Source of the DNA: Holacanthus passer
Lineage: Eukaryota; Chordata; Actinopteri; Pomacanthidae
Direction of reading: 5' to 3'
Length of the DNA: 64,000 bases
Assembly (NCBI GenBank): GCA_025331565.1
Contig: JAFREQ010000003.1
Coordinates: 1 to 64,000 of the forward strand
Below, in pieces: positions 1 to 11,345 of this stretch. The notes under the pieces were generated by a model, which did no database searches, had not been told where the DNA came from, and was given only the letters and a program-made list of their open reading frames with translations. A program made the position numbers and the translations under genes. How positions within the stretch are numbered: the first letter of the stretch is position 1; every line of letters begins with the position of its first letter.

Positions 1-184
1 AGTTGTTCAACTGGCAGAGTTTATCTTATTACAAGCAAAAATAAACTGATATAATGAAATTTTAATCATTTTTGTTATTTAAAAAAAGTAAGCAACATCA
101 TTTTCTAGTGTAATATTTCATCTAACGCATCTAATGGCTAGCTTTTGTTGCTGTTTTTTTTCATCCTTGGTCCATCCACTACAG

Positions 185-256
185 AGCACTTTCTTGCACT
201 GCCATCCTCTGTGCCCACTGCCCCCTCCGTGTCTGCAACCCCCACTGATCTACCCG
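185..256 (+). CDS. Ser/Thr/Pro-rich stalk exon of a membrane protein (partial gene)
   Basis: This is a 72-base candidate exon bounded by an acceptor (ccactacag) and a consensus donor (gtaagt). It is phase 1 at both ends, so its 24 codons can be skipped or duplicated without a frame change. The frame is open and joins in frame to the next exon at 402. The residues are dominated by Ala, Pro, Ser, Thr and Val, as in an O-glycosylated extracellular stalk. Upstream exons would lie left of the window. I do not recognise the protein. The exon is too short to exclude chance, but matching splice phases on both sides and composition like the following exon favour a real exon. Confidence 0.4.
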
Positions 257-401
257 GTAAGTTAACAGCAAAACATCCTTTATAATTGCTCATTGTAATG
301 TAGAACATTCAGAGATTAATAATTCAGTCCAGGACTGTAATTTAATGGCTTTATAGGTCCTTCTTTTTTAAGTCATTGTTTTTCTTTTGTCACTTCCTCA
401 G

Positions 402-730
402 CGACTTCCATCACAACATCGTCAACACAGTATGGATCATCACCAGCTCTGCCAGTGGACCCAGCTGAGTGGCCCTCTGTACTGTACTCAATTCTGTCTG
501 TTGTCTGTATTGTTTTTTTTATATTTATCGAAGTGATTTTATTTGTTGTTGCACTTTATTGTTGTTCAACTAAAAATTATTCTTGCACATTGCTGTTGCA
601 GTTTTTCTTTTATGAAACAAAAAATCATAAACCAGATGACACTACTACAGTAAATAAATTGCTTTATCACTTGGAATGTTGTGTAAATAAACCCCAGGCT
701 GCTCTTGTAGCTGAATGTGCTACATTTTGA
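402..730 (+). CDS. Terminal exon: stalk, transmembrane segment and cytoplasmic tail (partial gene)
   Basis: The acceptor is a pyrimidine-rich tract ending cacttcctcag. The frame that continues the exon at 185-256 is open to a TGA at 728-730. It encodes a Ser/Thr-rich stretch ending near PVDPAEWPS, then about 29 strongly hydrophobic residues (VLYSILSVVCIVFFIF and onward through ALYCC), then a roughly 55-residue tail. This is the layout of the end of a type I membrane protein. Two oddities stand out. A glutamate sits inside the membrane segment (FIEVILF). Two AATAAA hexamers (653-658 and 686-691) lie before the stop, so the real transcript may end or splice differently. No tyrosine signalling motif is evident. 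The family is unknown; an immune-type stalked receptor is only a guess. Confidence 0.4.
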
Positions 731-888
731 AATTAACAATCATATGTGGCACCCTTGACATCATTCATCATTCATTCAATGGTATTATTTGTATTATTAT
801 TGCATTGGTATTTATGTAATTAACTGGGCCACCCCCTTAAATGTGTAAAGATGTTAGGCTGACAAAAGGATAATGTAAACAACACTGC
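731..888. other. Short AT-rich spacer
   Basis: AT-rich sequence downstream of the membrane-protein exon. No open frame or splice signal of note. Confidence 0.4.
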
Positions 889-1009
889 CAGAGCCACAAT
901 GGGTTTATAATAGGTGTGTGAATGATCAACAATTAATATTATTGGCAGAAATAGAGGGCCCCAAAATCAAATTTTGCTTAGGGCCCAATGGAGGCTTGGG
1001 CCGGCTCTG
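889..1009. mobile_element. Small hAT-like MITE remnant
   Basis: The left end CAGAGCC is mirrored by GGCTCTG at the right end. The interior carries the phrase ggccccaaaatcaaattttg and then tagggccc, which I recognise from an abundant fish repeat whose copies end in GGGCCGGCTCTG. There is no coding capacity. The family assignment is from memory. Confidence 0.45.
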
Positions 1010-2457
1010 CCTAAGCTATTTGTGAATCTAAAAGCATGCCTTGGCTCTGCAGCATAAACAATGATAAAAGCAATTTAGAGATAAAATTTATACGAAGTAA
1101 AGTGGAAGCATTCATTATGTGCTCCTCATTTAGGCCCTGGCAGGGAGTATAGCAGGAGTAGAGCATTGTGCATGCTGAAGTATCACATGTAAGCAACTTT
1201 AAATGCAGAGGGGAGAGTGCTAATTATATTTCAGTGGAGGTTAATTTAAGCCGCCCAAGTGAATTGCATTATTGCTTTTCACAATTCATAATTTCACAAA
1301 CCATCAGTAGATACTTGGATGATGTTCATATTTGAGATCCAGGACAGCGATCAACAGTGTCTGTCAGCTAATGTTCTGCTTTTTAAACTGTGATTTGAGA
1401 TGTTTTCTTGAAACATGAAGTTGCAGAAGTATCACAGCCAAATAATTCCTTTCCTCTCATCTGTTTATAGGCTACTGTCTTGCCAAAAAACCCATTTAAT
1501 ATGATAATTCAAAACAATCCTCTAAGAGCTGTTATTTCCAAATGAATAGGAGAATATTGTTGAATTAATTTGATTGTTATTGTTTTAATTATTTGCAGTC
1601 ATGTTGTTTACAGAAAGAAATGTCTGACATTTTAAAGGGAATGAATTCTTCTTTGGATAAACATTTACTGTGGATAACTGTGTCTAAGAGTGAACCCAAT
1701 TATAGCCCTGACAGGTTGAATGCAGCAAGATAGTAATGTGACTGCTGTACATGTCCACATTTAATAGTAGTTAAGGTTCGCAATTGCAGCCAAGATGTAT
1801 AATAAAGGCCACTCCTGACTGGCTTTTGTTCAGCTGTCGTATATTATTATGCCTTAATTAGAATTACAATAGAACAAAATGTTACAGAGCACTGTGATAT
1901 ATATCATTAAATTGGCACAAAGTTCTTTCACCTCCACTAGAGCACGGCTGCTCAAAATTTCTTTGTGCTGCAGCTGAACATGTTCCAAAAGCATTGTTAG
2001 ATATTTAACATTATGGAATAATTATGCCTCAGTGTTGTAAAGCAATGTCTGAAGGGAAGAGATTTAGATTAGACAAATCAGACACAGTTTCCACTCACAG
2101 ACATTTTTCAATAATAAAATTATTTAAAAAAATAGTATTTCTATGAAAAACAAAGTAATAGAAATAAGTACAGCAATATTTAAACTGCTATGAGAGGCAA
2201 TACCTGGAGTCAACACTCAGTAACAATCCATGCTGATGTCGTCATTTGCTGGAATCTGGCATATTTTTGGAGCCAGGAATCAATGAGTCTGAGTCATAAT
2301 TCAATTCAAATGCCAGGGGCCTGTTAGATGTGAACCATTAAACAATCATTGTGACATCACCTTGTCAAGTGTCATCATTCTATAATAAAGACAATAAGGC
2401 GTTTACTTAACACAGTATCAAGTTCTATAAAACTTTTTATAGAAATTTCTTTTGTAG
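1010..2457. other. AT-rich spacer without a supported gene
   Basis: Short frames only, with no paired splice sites and no protein-like reading frame. If the exon at 2458 is real, part of this stretch is intron. It ends in a good acceptor (tttcttttgtag) at 2446-2457. Confidence 0.4.
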
Positions 2458-2763
2458 ATGTAAATTGTCTCAAATGAGCCAGGTAGATTTGCTGCAAATC
2501 AGTCAGTCCCATATTTTAGAGTCCTCAGTTCTGTTGAACAGATGTGCTGGCCCCAATCTGTCATTATTATCCTACAATTTACGCAATCTACAAGTGAATA
2601 ATGGAATAATACTTATTATGGTATTAGTTTTGACATTGTATGTCATGATAAGTTATGTCATGCAATGTCGTAGACAAGGACTCTATGCTACAGTAAATCC
2701 CCCAAAAGCCACTTGTAAATCAGGGTGTTTTTGTGAGAGAGCAACATCAAATATTGAATCATA
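2458..2763 (+). CDS. Candidate terminal exon with transmembrane segment and LYATVN tail
   Basis: A strong acceptor (aaatttcttttgtag) precedes a frame open from 2459 to a TAG at 2762-2764. It encodes about 55 mainly polar residues, then a hydrophobic helix (GIILIMVLVLTLYVMISYVM), then a basic stop-transfer stretch (QCRRQ) and a short tail with LYATVNPPK. A YATVN-like tyrosine motif after a membrane helix is common in teleost Ig-type receptors, so this could be a receptor's last exon or a decayed copy. No partner exon was found, and there is no AATAAA just downstream. AT-rich DNA can produce hydrophobic frames by chance. Confidence 0.25.
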
Positions 2764-2764
2764 G

Positions 2765-3302
2765 GCTACTTCTTGAAAGCTCGCATTCTTAGACATTCCC
2801 ACTGCGCACATTAGTCCATCAATCAATTATTAATTTAAGGTTTAGTACGCATGGTATTTAAAGTCAATTACTTAGTAATTATTGCATCTTTTTAAAGGAT
2901 TATCTTGTAGTAACTGAGGGAAAATTCTAAGCAGCAGTAACAATACTCTCTAATCCGTACTGTCTTTATTTGATGAACAAGAGCTGACACTACAGTTTTT
3001 TACATCTTCGCAAGTCTGAATTATGGATGACAAGCAATTATCCCATTTTGAGCCCCTGTGCTTCTGCAAATGAGAGGTTTTGATGTAATACTGAGCTGGG
3101 CTTTCCAAGACCACAATCTTTGTTACAGAAAAGGGGACACAGTTTCGAGAGTAGTTATTTCGTTAATGTCATGCTGTTGTTCAATTTGTCAGTGGCTCTG
3201 CTTGGACCAATTACATGACTCACCGCGTCGCAGGTGGGTAACAATGAGGAATGCATTCATTCTACTGTGGTCTTGTGCTCTCTTGTTATCATTCTTGATG
3301 GA
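2765..3302. other. Spacer without a supported gene
   Basis: No recognisable coding or repeat feature apart from the microsatellite that begins at its right edge. Confidence 0.4.

Positions 3303-3331
<29 letters not shown>
3303..3331. repeat. (AC)n microsatellite
   Basis: An uninterrupted AC dinucleotide run of about 14 units. Confidence 0.95.
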
Positions 3332-3336
<5 letters not shown>

Positions 3337-3576
3337 AGATACATGCAGAAGGACATCACTGTCACATCTCTAAGTCTCTTGCCTCCCCTCCTTAAATTGA
3401 ATCACAAGCTTCAGCCCTGTGTTCAATTTGTCACTCCACAATATGAGTTTGTGTAAAGGATGAATCTCATCCTCCATAATCCCCCAGAATACCTTGTATA
3501 GTCCATCACAGAGGATCAACCATCCTCTTTGTTGCCTCTCTGCTCCTCATAAAGCTTTATTTATCTGTCCTAGTAA

Positions 3577-3614
3577 AACCCCAATCCCAAAAAAGTTGAG
3601 ATGCTGTGTAAATA
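3577..3614 (+). mobile_element. End fragment of a common fish DNA transposon
   Basis: The phrase aaccccaatcccaaaaaag followed by ttgagatgctgtgtaaat closely matches, from memory, the terminal sequence of a widespread fish DNA transposon (CCCCAATTCCAAAAAAGTTGG...). The opposite end is not visible nearby, so this is a truncated copy. Confidence 0.5.
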
Positions 3615-3692
3615 CCAACAATACTTTTATGAAGTGTTCCCGATGTAGTAATATCCTTTATACAATTATGTGTTTCACAAAGTGGTGAAATG

Positions 3693-3962
3693 AAAAGTCA
3701 TTAGGGGTAATCCTCTGGGAAACACAAATATCTGTACAACATTTTGTGATATATTTCACCAGCTGAGTGAAAACTTTGACCTGCTGATGACACTAGATTA
3801 AAAGTCAGGGGATCACAATCAAAAGAATGGTTATCTCCACCAAATTTTCATGGCAATTTATCTGATAGCAGTCGAGGCATTTCACTAATGCATAAAAGTA
3901 TCAACCTCATGGTGGTGCTAGAGGAAAAGTCAGGGCATCACCAAAGACGGTAGGAATCTAAA
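3693..3962 (-). repeat. High-copy interspersed repeat, copy 1
   Basis: Contains tcctctggga, caaattttcatggcaattta, caacctcatggtggtgctag and aggaaaagtcagggcatcac. I recognise these in this order from a very abundant teleost interspersed repeat. Two related segments of the monomer are present in tandem. Other copies in this window lie near 39930, 44281 and 57484. There is no coding capacity. Confidence 0.6.
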
Positions 3963-6900
3963 AAGAAATGATGAGATGATTCCTCTTTGAATCTGTACTA
4001 TTAACAATCCTGTCTGATTGAACCACAGAATTTAAACAAATTCAACACAAAGTACACAAATACTATCAAAAGTTAACATTTGAAAAGGGAAACAGGACAG
4101 GGGTTGCATCTGCCAATCTTACTTACAGTATATTTCATACTTTATATGCATGCTTGTTTAGTGGCCAAATAAATATAACAACCTAAACAAAGTGGAGCTG
4201 TTCCATTTACCCGACAGTGTTCATACAAAAACAGTTTGAACACTAATTCAGTGCAGTTTCATTCTGTGCACGTCATGGAATCACACATGTTTTCCTGTCA
4301 AAACACTACCGCACTGATGGACCCGGGCACGAGACTCAGCTTTTTCTCACGAGAAGCTAATCAACACCAAATTGAGTGACAGCCAACAAATGGTTCCTCT
4401 ACTGGGGCTATGAAAGGTGTTAGTGTTAATGGTGGGTGTGAGGCCCCGGGGGGGGGGGGACGACAGCATTCGCCTATGAATTCATGATGAGAAACCTTTT
4501 TAGTGATTCATGGTTTTCACGGTGAGGCAACACAGGAAATGGAGGCTTGGTGGATGTTTTTCCCTGCATTAGTTGCAGATTATATATAAATGCATCTCAA
4601 AAATAACACCTTGGCTCGAGTATGCACCAATAAAAAGAGATATTCAATATTCATTCATCTTATTTTATCTTGCTTAATAATGAATTTCTCTCCTTCTGAG
4701 GGACAGTGAATCTAAAGTTTCCCTTTAAACCAGAAAATGTTTTCATATGTCACATGATCTTTATGTTTCTCGCAATTTAGCAGCCAGCAACTCGACTGCA
4801 TGTCTAACATTTCTTTGATGGTGCACGAGTGTGAGTAAGTGATATTAACCTGGAAGCTGGGGAATAAAGGGGGGCACAATATTCCCATGGCGTTCCTTTT
4901 GGTCTGAGGCACTTAAAGCCGGAAGTCAATGATGTCTCTTATCTGCACCATCTGCTGTTTGCAATCAGAGAAGTAATGCCATTCATGTTAGAAAGGCATT
5001 TTGTGGCGAGGTTAATTAAAACAACTCAAGTGACCTCATTTTTTGCTCCAGATGGGGCAAATTTCAAGGAAGTGCATGTAGAAATATCCTCTTCCACAAA
5101 TTGTCTCTTATTGCTCTCCCTCTGACCCCAAGAATGCATGGACGGATATACTATGAATACTCGTGTATACCATGTGTGGTGAAATGCAGGTCAAAGATTC
5201 ATCAGCAGGACACACCTTTAATTCCTTTTAGCTGAACTACTGTTATTTATCATTCTCAAAGAAATGGGTTGTTGGACATATTGAGGATCCCAACAAGAAA
5301 AACCCAAATGATTTTGATGACCTTATGAGTTTTCTTCTTCCACAGACATTAGTCCAAAGTTCAACGTTCAAATGAACATACAACCTGATGTCTTACTGAT
5401 ACGAACTGCTTTTTTAAGAAAGGTATTGATTTTTAGACTCAGTGACCTTTATAGTAATACTATCACCAGGCTGTCTTTCAGTCCTGGAGCCTGGAGTGAT
5501 GTTGATCAGACGTGCGCATTCATACACCCATCATAAGAAAGATTTTTACAATCTCCTGACCTGTCCTCGTGGCTCCAGCATCAGGGCAAGGTTTTGGTTA
5601 TCCAAATGTGGGAATTTTGTTTATCCAGGTGTGTAGAAAAAGAAGTAGATTAAAGAAAATCACACTGCTCCACAAAGGGAGGAATTTTGCTTTATAACTA
5701 AAGCAAACATGTCGGGATAATAACACCTAAATGCTTGTTGACTTGCCCTTACATACTCCAAAATCAGTCTGTTGCATATAATTATGAATAAATGATCACA
5801 GTGTTTTTTAAAGCTTTCATATCCTGTCAAACATGCCTGGATGGAGCAGGTGTCAGCGGAGTTATCTTTTCATGCAGACCTGTCGTTCTTTCTTGCCTGT
5901 ACTCGGAACAAACGACATTCACACCAGCTAACTGTAATCCCCAGATAAGTCTGCACAGTTCATTTTCTGAACAAATCAATTATCACGGCAAACAAACAAA
6001 TTGTTATTAATGCAAAAACATCCCTGTGACAAACGCCAACTAATGTGACACTGCATAATGCACATTTGGTGTTCATCAAAGTAACTGGATTAAGTTTACT
6101 CATGTGAATGCGAAGTGTGTAATCTGGGTGTGAAGGTTTACGTTAAGGTAACTACTGATGAATTTAAGAGCAGATATGTTACTTAATAGATTTAATACAA
6201 TATTTGATAAAAGAGAAAGTTAACTTTCAAAGCTAAAGAAAGCAGTAAACAGTAACTTGAATCTGTGGGGTTTGAGGTGTAAAACTGGGAGCTGGGTAGA
6301 AGATTCGCTCAAATGCTCTTTGAACTTTAACACTTCAAATTTCATGGCACCAATAACCAATATAAATCTGGAAGAAATTCATCTGATTCACAAAGGAATC
6401 TTCCCCGTTAACATGTCATATCTATCCACACGTCACTGAGACAAGATATTTAGTCTAAAATCTGTTCACTGTTGCTTAAATACAAAAGAAAGGAATTCAA
6501 GTTCAAGCTGCTCCAACAACCAGGTAATACATGTAAACTTGTAAATACATTTTAGATCATCAGTGCAAAGATGATTAACATGATTTGTTTATTAAGGTGC
6601 CTGAAGAACCAGTTGTAGCCAATTCTGACACAAACAGCAGTAAATATTTATATTAATATCATATCCACTGGAGTTTTTTCTGTCTGATACCCGACACAGA
6701 AAGTTCACTTCATTTGACTGAGGTCAATGAGGGCAATCTTTGTTTTGATTTTTTGATTACACGTGATGAGATGAGACCCTGTGACTAATAGTTTACTAAT
6801 TAGTGAAAGCACACATGATAAAGACGGGATCGAGTAACACTGATGTAGCGAAAGGTTGGAGGTTTGAATAAAGGCGGAGCTGGCTAAGTGGAAACGGTAT

Positions 6901-8764
6901 CATGCAGACATGACTGATGGTGTTTACAACATGTGTTGCTGAGCTATTTCACTGGGCTTCAGCAGCCTGTCCAAAGAGTGATGATAAGAACCAGTAGCAG
7001 TAAAGTTGGGCGGTATCGCCTGCAAAATTAAGAGACAAATACATAACCTCTTCCAGGCAATTCCTTTCTGGAACATCATGCTCTAAACGCTGCTTTTTAA
7101 TAAAACAAAGTCTGCTTTCTTGCACACAAAGTTTAAATTGGTTGCAGCATTAGTGCACTCAGTCATTCTGTGAGATAGTTTGAATTGTATTGCAGACAGT
7201 TAAGCAGCTCGTAGGCGTGTCGGGGGCAAACATCTGCTGTCAGGCCCCTATTGGCCCCACACATGCAACACCAACCTACTGCCAACTGTGCATTGTATGT
7301 GCCCTGTTGCATCCAAGTTTGAATTAGGTACAGTAAAGTCTATAAATGCCAGCCTCAGTTTTTCCAGACACCCAGAGCCCAAGCAGTACTCCTATACTGG
7401 AATAATACGACCTGGTCACAAGATTTCTATGTGTCAGTTAGTTTGCCGTGATTTGTTTAAACTCAACTTTATTTTAGAATATGCACAAGTGAGCAGCATA
7501 TAAACTAAAACAAGAAGCTAAAGATCAAATTTCATTCTTGTCAATGGAAACAGCAGTTGCAAAAATAATCTAATCTGTAGTATTGTGGTGCAAAATTTCA
7601 AATTTCTAACTAATGAATCTACCATTGACATGCAGCAAACCTGAGACTCTTGGGGCCTCTGGGAAATGTGGAGCAGCTGTCTGCTGAGGTGATCCAGCCT
7701 CGATTGTAACAATGCATACGATATTATATATTACACTTTATTTCATGAGGAAATCCCACTGAGGTCGAGATCTCATTTACATGTGAGACTTGAGTACACG
7801 GTGAAACATCCACTTAAGTTGTCTGTATGCGTTTGAAAAGTAAATTTGTCATCAAGCCAGATGCCTCAATATTTATAACAAAGTCAGTCACCCCAATATT
7901 TACTGAATTAATAAAAGTACATGCAAGATGTAGCAATAAAAGTTTTATAGGAAAATCATGTGTGACTGACAATGTAGTCACAACACCACTATAATCACCA
8001 CATATCAACCATCAATCCCTCTTCAGTGACTTGGGTATAGACTCGTAACCACATTAAAAGCAGCAATATGATCGTTTTCATTATTGGAAAGCATTATGCA
8101 AACTTGTCTGAGAGAATCTCAGTGGCTGGCATGAGTGAAGGAGGAAAAGGCAGGAAACAGTAACACGAGCAAAGGCAGCTATAGCGGTGCAGACGTCTGA
8201 ACCGGCGTGAGCACGAGCCACAAAATCTCAGGTTTATTTTACTTAAGCATCGAGTAATCTCCTTGCTTGAGTCTAAAACAATATTCCTTTCATGCAGTAA
8301 AAAGGTTCTGATCTAGTGCTCAGATGTACCTTTTTCATTCCCTTCTTTAGTATGTAAACATTGTCTGCTGCTAACATAAATCTAAGTGCTGTGCATTAAG
8401 GTGGTACTGTTATTTCAATTTATGAGGCATACGTGGGTTCAGTGAGTGGGCGTAAATTTTCACCACCAGTCGGGACACCAGGGACGAGCGCTGCTGCTGC
8501 TGCAGAAGGAAGGGAAAATCACCCCTCCTTGGTCGATAAATGAGGGCCATTGGTTGGAACATCTGGAAAGGATTTGCCTGTTTCTCATCGTCTGCTCGGC
8601 TGGGAACTTTGGCTCGCAGTCAGGAAAGCACAGCAGCATACCCTAAGTCACATCAGCTGAGAATCAAAGAGGACGGGAGGGAGTGTGTGGGCACGCAATT
8701 ACTCAATGGAACTGTTAATGTTTAATGAGTCAACGCCGACCATGAGAAAACACTTTAAGGGCAA
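3963..8764. other. Spacer without a supported gene
   Basis: No convincing exon, RNA gene or intact transposon. A 12-base poly-G run lies at 4448-4459. All open frames are under about 75 codons and read like random AT-rich sequence. Conserved non-coding elements cannot be recognised without a comparison to other species. Confidence 0.4.
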
Positions 8765-8842
8765 TGGGGCAGCAGGGTCTCCCAGTGGTTAGAGAGACCA
8801 TCTTTCAATGGGACAGTCCATGTTTGCAATTGCAATTAATAT
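8765..8842 (+). mobile_element. tRNA-like SINE head, degenerate
   Basis: The sequence ggggcagcagggtctcccag then tggttagagagacc resembles a tRNA-derived SINE promoter with its box A (cagtggttagag). The later gggacagtccatgtttgc is a decayed box B region (GGTTCGAATCC). A LINE-type 3' tail lies at 9138-9217 and may belong to the same element. I judge it a retrotransposed SINE, not a functional tRNA gene, because the stems no longer pair. Confidence 0.5.
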
Positions 8843-9137
8843 CTCCCAGCATCATAGGTGGTGTTTGGCAGCAGTGACCTTCAGGAGGTGGACACATGAG
8901 AAGACAATCTATAACACTGTTTGTTAGTTTGTACAGTTGAACAGGTAATCCATCTCTATTAGAAGTGAACAAACTGCATCTGTTCATGAAAGCCATAAGA
9001 ATCGGCTGTATTTTCTCAAACTGTTATTTCTAAGGTCGATAAAGCAAAACAATGTCAATTAGTAATTACAATAGCTGGCATTGTTTCTCTATTCTATATT
9101 TCACTTATTTTATTGGATGCTCTATTGTTATATTCTA

Positions 9138-9217
9138 TTTTTTGCTACTGTAATTTCTGGAACAATCTGGCAAAAGAATTTCCTTCAAGATTAATAAAGT
9201 TCTTATCTTATCTCATC
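9138..9217 (+). mobile_element. LINE/SINE 3' tail with (TTATC)n end
   Basis: The stretch tttgctactgtaatttctgg, later aagattaataaagttc, and then the repeat ttatcttatctcatc is the typical end of fish L2-type LINEs and the SINEs that share their tail. Orientation is plus. Confidence 0.65.
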
Positions 9218-9505
9218 TTTTTTCAATCTTATATATTTACAGTATTTAGCCCATTTCAAGAGAGCCAAGGATGCTTTGCATGTATGGAGGAAGACAAAAC
9301 AAATAGCATAAGAATAGAAAATAATCATGGCATTAATTGCTGGGGCCTTGGTGAGCACATGGGTTTTAAGGAGTTTTTAAAAGAGAGAGTTCTGTCTGAT
9401 AGGTTCTGAGGGCGAAGGACATGATGGGACTCATAAGCGAGGAAGATTTCGAGATACAGGACTCGACTGGGAGCAGGTGAAGGTGGGTGACAGTGGGGGT
9501 GATGT

Positions 9506-9618
9506 GCTGCCAGGGAGCGAACCCTGGCAGCCGAGTCGTGCGCATACCGGGGGCCTGTCTGGGGCACCCAGCAAAGCCCTGGACAGGCTCCAGTATGTGC
9601 ACGACTCAGCTGCCAGGG
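9506..9618. repeat. GC-rich nested inverted repeat
   Basis: There are two overlapping palindromes. A perfect 10-base hairpin (GCTGCCAGGG at 9506-9515 and CCCTGGCAGC at 9522-9531) has the 6-base loop AGCGAA. A longer imperfect one has arms of about 37 bases (9522-9559 against 9582-9618) around a 22-base spacer; it keeps GAGTCGTGC paired with GCACGACTC. Frames are open on both strands for 80-175 codons, but they differ from each other and resemble no protein. It is GC-rich against AT-rich flanks. It may be a relic of a foldback-type element or a small satellite; I cannot name the family. Confidence 0.75.
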
Positions 9619-9964
9619 ACTCCAGCGCCATAATCCAGACAGGAGGTGATGAAAATGTGGATGAGGGAGATGAGCCACAGCGTCTGAGAGAGATGAACAT
9701 AGAATGCAGGAAGACTGATGGGTAAACAAACAACAACAATATACACAGCAGATGCAGTCATTTTCTTTAGCAATTTTCTGACGCAATTTATTTGAAAAAG
9801 ATGTTTGTGACATTATTGATTTGTATCTACAAATAAATATATAAATGCACATCTTACTATAAAAAGGCTATAAAGATATGATAAGAAAGGATAAGATGCA
9901 TTCAAACATTTAGAATCAAAACCTGGAGATCCAAAATTGGGAGCATATTGGGAGTAACGGCACT

Positions 9965-10005
9965 GAAACAAACAAACAAACAAACAAGCAAACAAAGAAA
10001 CAAAC
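9965..10005. repeat. (AAAC)n microsatellite, imperfect
   Basis: A run of aaac/caaa units with a few substitutions (aagc, aaag). Confidence 0.9.
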
Positions 10006-10142
10006 GAAAGAATGAAGCTTTTAATTCGATTTTATTGTTATTTTGGAGGCACTCATTTGTCGTGCTGTTGAACTGTACTGTGTTATATGTGTTTCTAATA
10101 TTTTCTCCACCTAATTCATGATAAAGAAAGTAAGACTGATTA

Positions 10143-10146
<4 letters not shown>

Positions 10147-10175
<29 letters not shown>
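10147..10175. repeat. (TG)n microsatellite
   Basis: An uninterrupted TG run of about 14 units. Confidence 0.95.
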
Positions 10176-10957
10176 CACAAAACAAAAACACATCATTTCC
10201 AAATGGACTAAAAAAGAGAACACATGTAGGACATGGATATTATTTACGGAAGAATGTAATTGTGTATAGGCTACGTGTGCCAGTCATTTTCCAAACAAAC
10301 CCTCTCATGACTTCCTGACTGATTCATTGAAACAAACAGTAAATCCCTGGCAACCAACACGTACTAATACCCTCATAACATAAACACATTTGATTAAGTC
10401 CAAATGTTGCCACCTGTTGTGCAGAGTGTTCGGGGAATTGTTCATGGTGGGAAATCTGGCTCAGCAAAGGAGCTGTTCGTCCTGTTCTCTCCTCATCGGA
10501 GACCAGTTTGCCAGTTTGCGTGCGTCTGCCAGAATGGGCTAAAATCAGAACATATGGGGGAAGACAACAACTCTGTTAACAAATGGGAACCAAGTCAAAT
10601 CCCATGGATTTTTATGATGCATGTTCAAATCAAAGTTTCCCTCGGAGACAGTGGAGAGAAATGATAAACACACCATCACGCTTGGATTCAGTGTGGACTT
10701 TTGAAATAAACACCAAGAAAAACATCCATAATGAAAAACGTTGCCTTACGTTAAATACAAACATGGGTGATTATTCTCGTGTACATGTTAACTGGATACT
10801 TTATGATTAGGTCTCAGATCTCTGGTTGGCTCCTTGTGGTGGTATCCAAATAGGGCAGGGGTTGATTTACAATTTTCTACTTCACCACCTGCTAGGGAAG
10901 TGATACAGTACTTCTGCAGTACTGTGGACGTGTTGCATAATATTTTCCAGTGGTTTC
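10176..10957. other. Spacer without a supported gene
   Basis: Short open frames only. No splice pair or recognised repeat. Confidence 0.35.
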
Positions 10958-11345
10958 CAGTGGTGGAAGAAGTATTCAGAGCCATTCACTTCAGTAAATG
11001 TACAAACACCACACTGTGAAAATACTCCACTACAAGTGAAAGTCCTGAATTCAAAATCTTGCTTAAGGAAAAGTATGGAGGTATTATCAGCGTAATTCAC
11101 TCGAAGTATCAAGAGTAAAAGTACTCATTCTGCAGAAAGATTATCTTTGTCAGTGTTTTACTATTATATCTGATGTTTTTGGATTAACATTACTGCTCAT
11201 TCATGCATTTTACTGCTGCAGTTGTTTAAGTTTTTAAGCTATTTTTCAGAACTTTATAGACTATTGGGTAGTTTAAGCTACAGCAATGCAGTAATCAGGA
11301 ATCATAAACATGTTGCTAGCAAAGTGACAAAAGCTATAATGTCTC
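10958..11345 (+). mobile_element. hAT non-autonomous element, copy A (right end lost)
   Basis: Begins with the intact terminal repeat CAGTGGTGGAAGAAGTATTC, followed by internal phrases shared with the copies at 13727 and 14994 (actccactacaagt, aaagtcctg, gtaaaagtactcatt). This is a very common hAT-type MITE in spiny-rayed fish. The matching right terminus (TTCCACCACTG) is not found downstream, so the copy is truncated and its end is approximate. Confidence 0.75.

Noticed and set aside
8765..8842. A possible tRNA gene.
   Set aside because: Box A and box B resemblance exists, but the stems do not pair and the LINE-type tail downstream points to a SINE.
9325..9852. A 175-codon minus-strand frame at the palindromic block.
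   Set aside because: It runs through the inverted repeats and has no protein character. Competing frames exist on both strands over the same bases.
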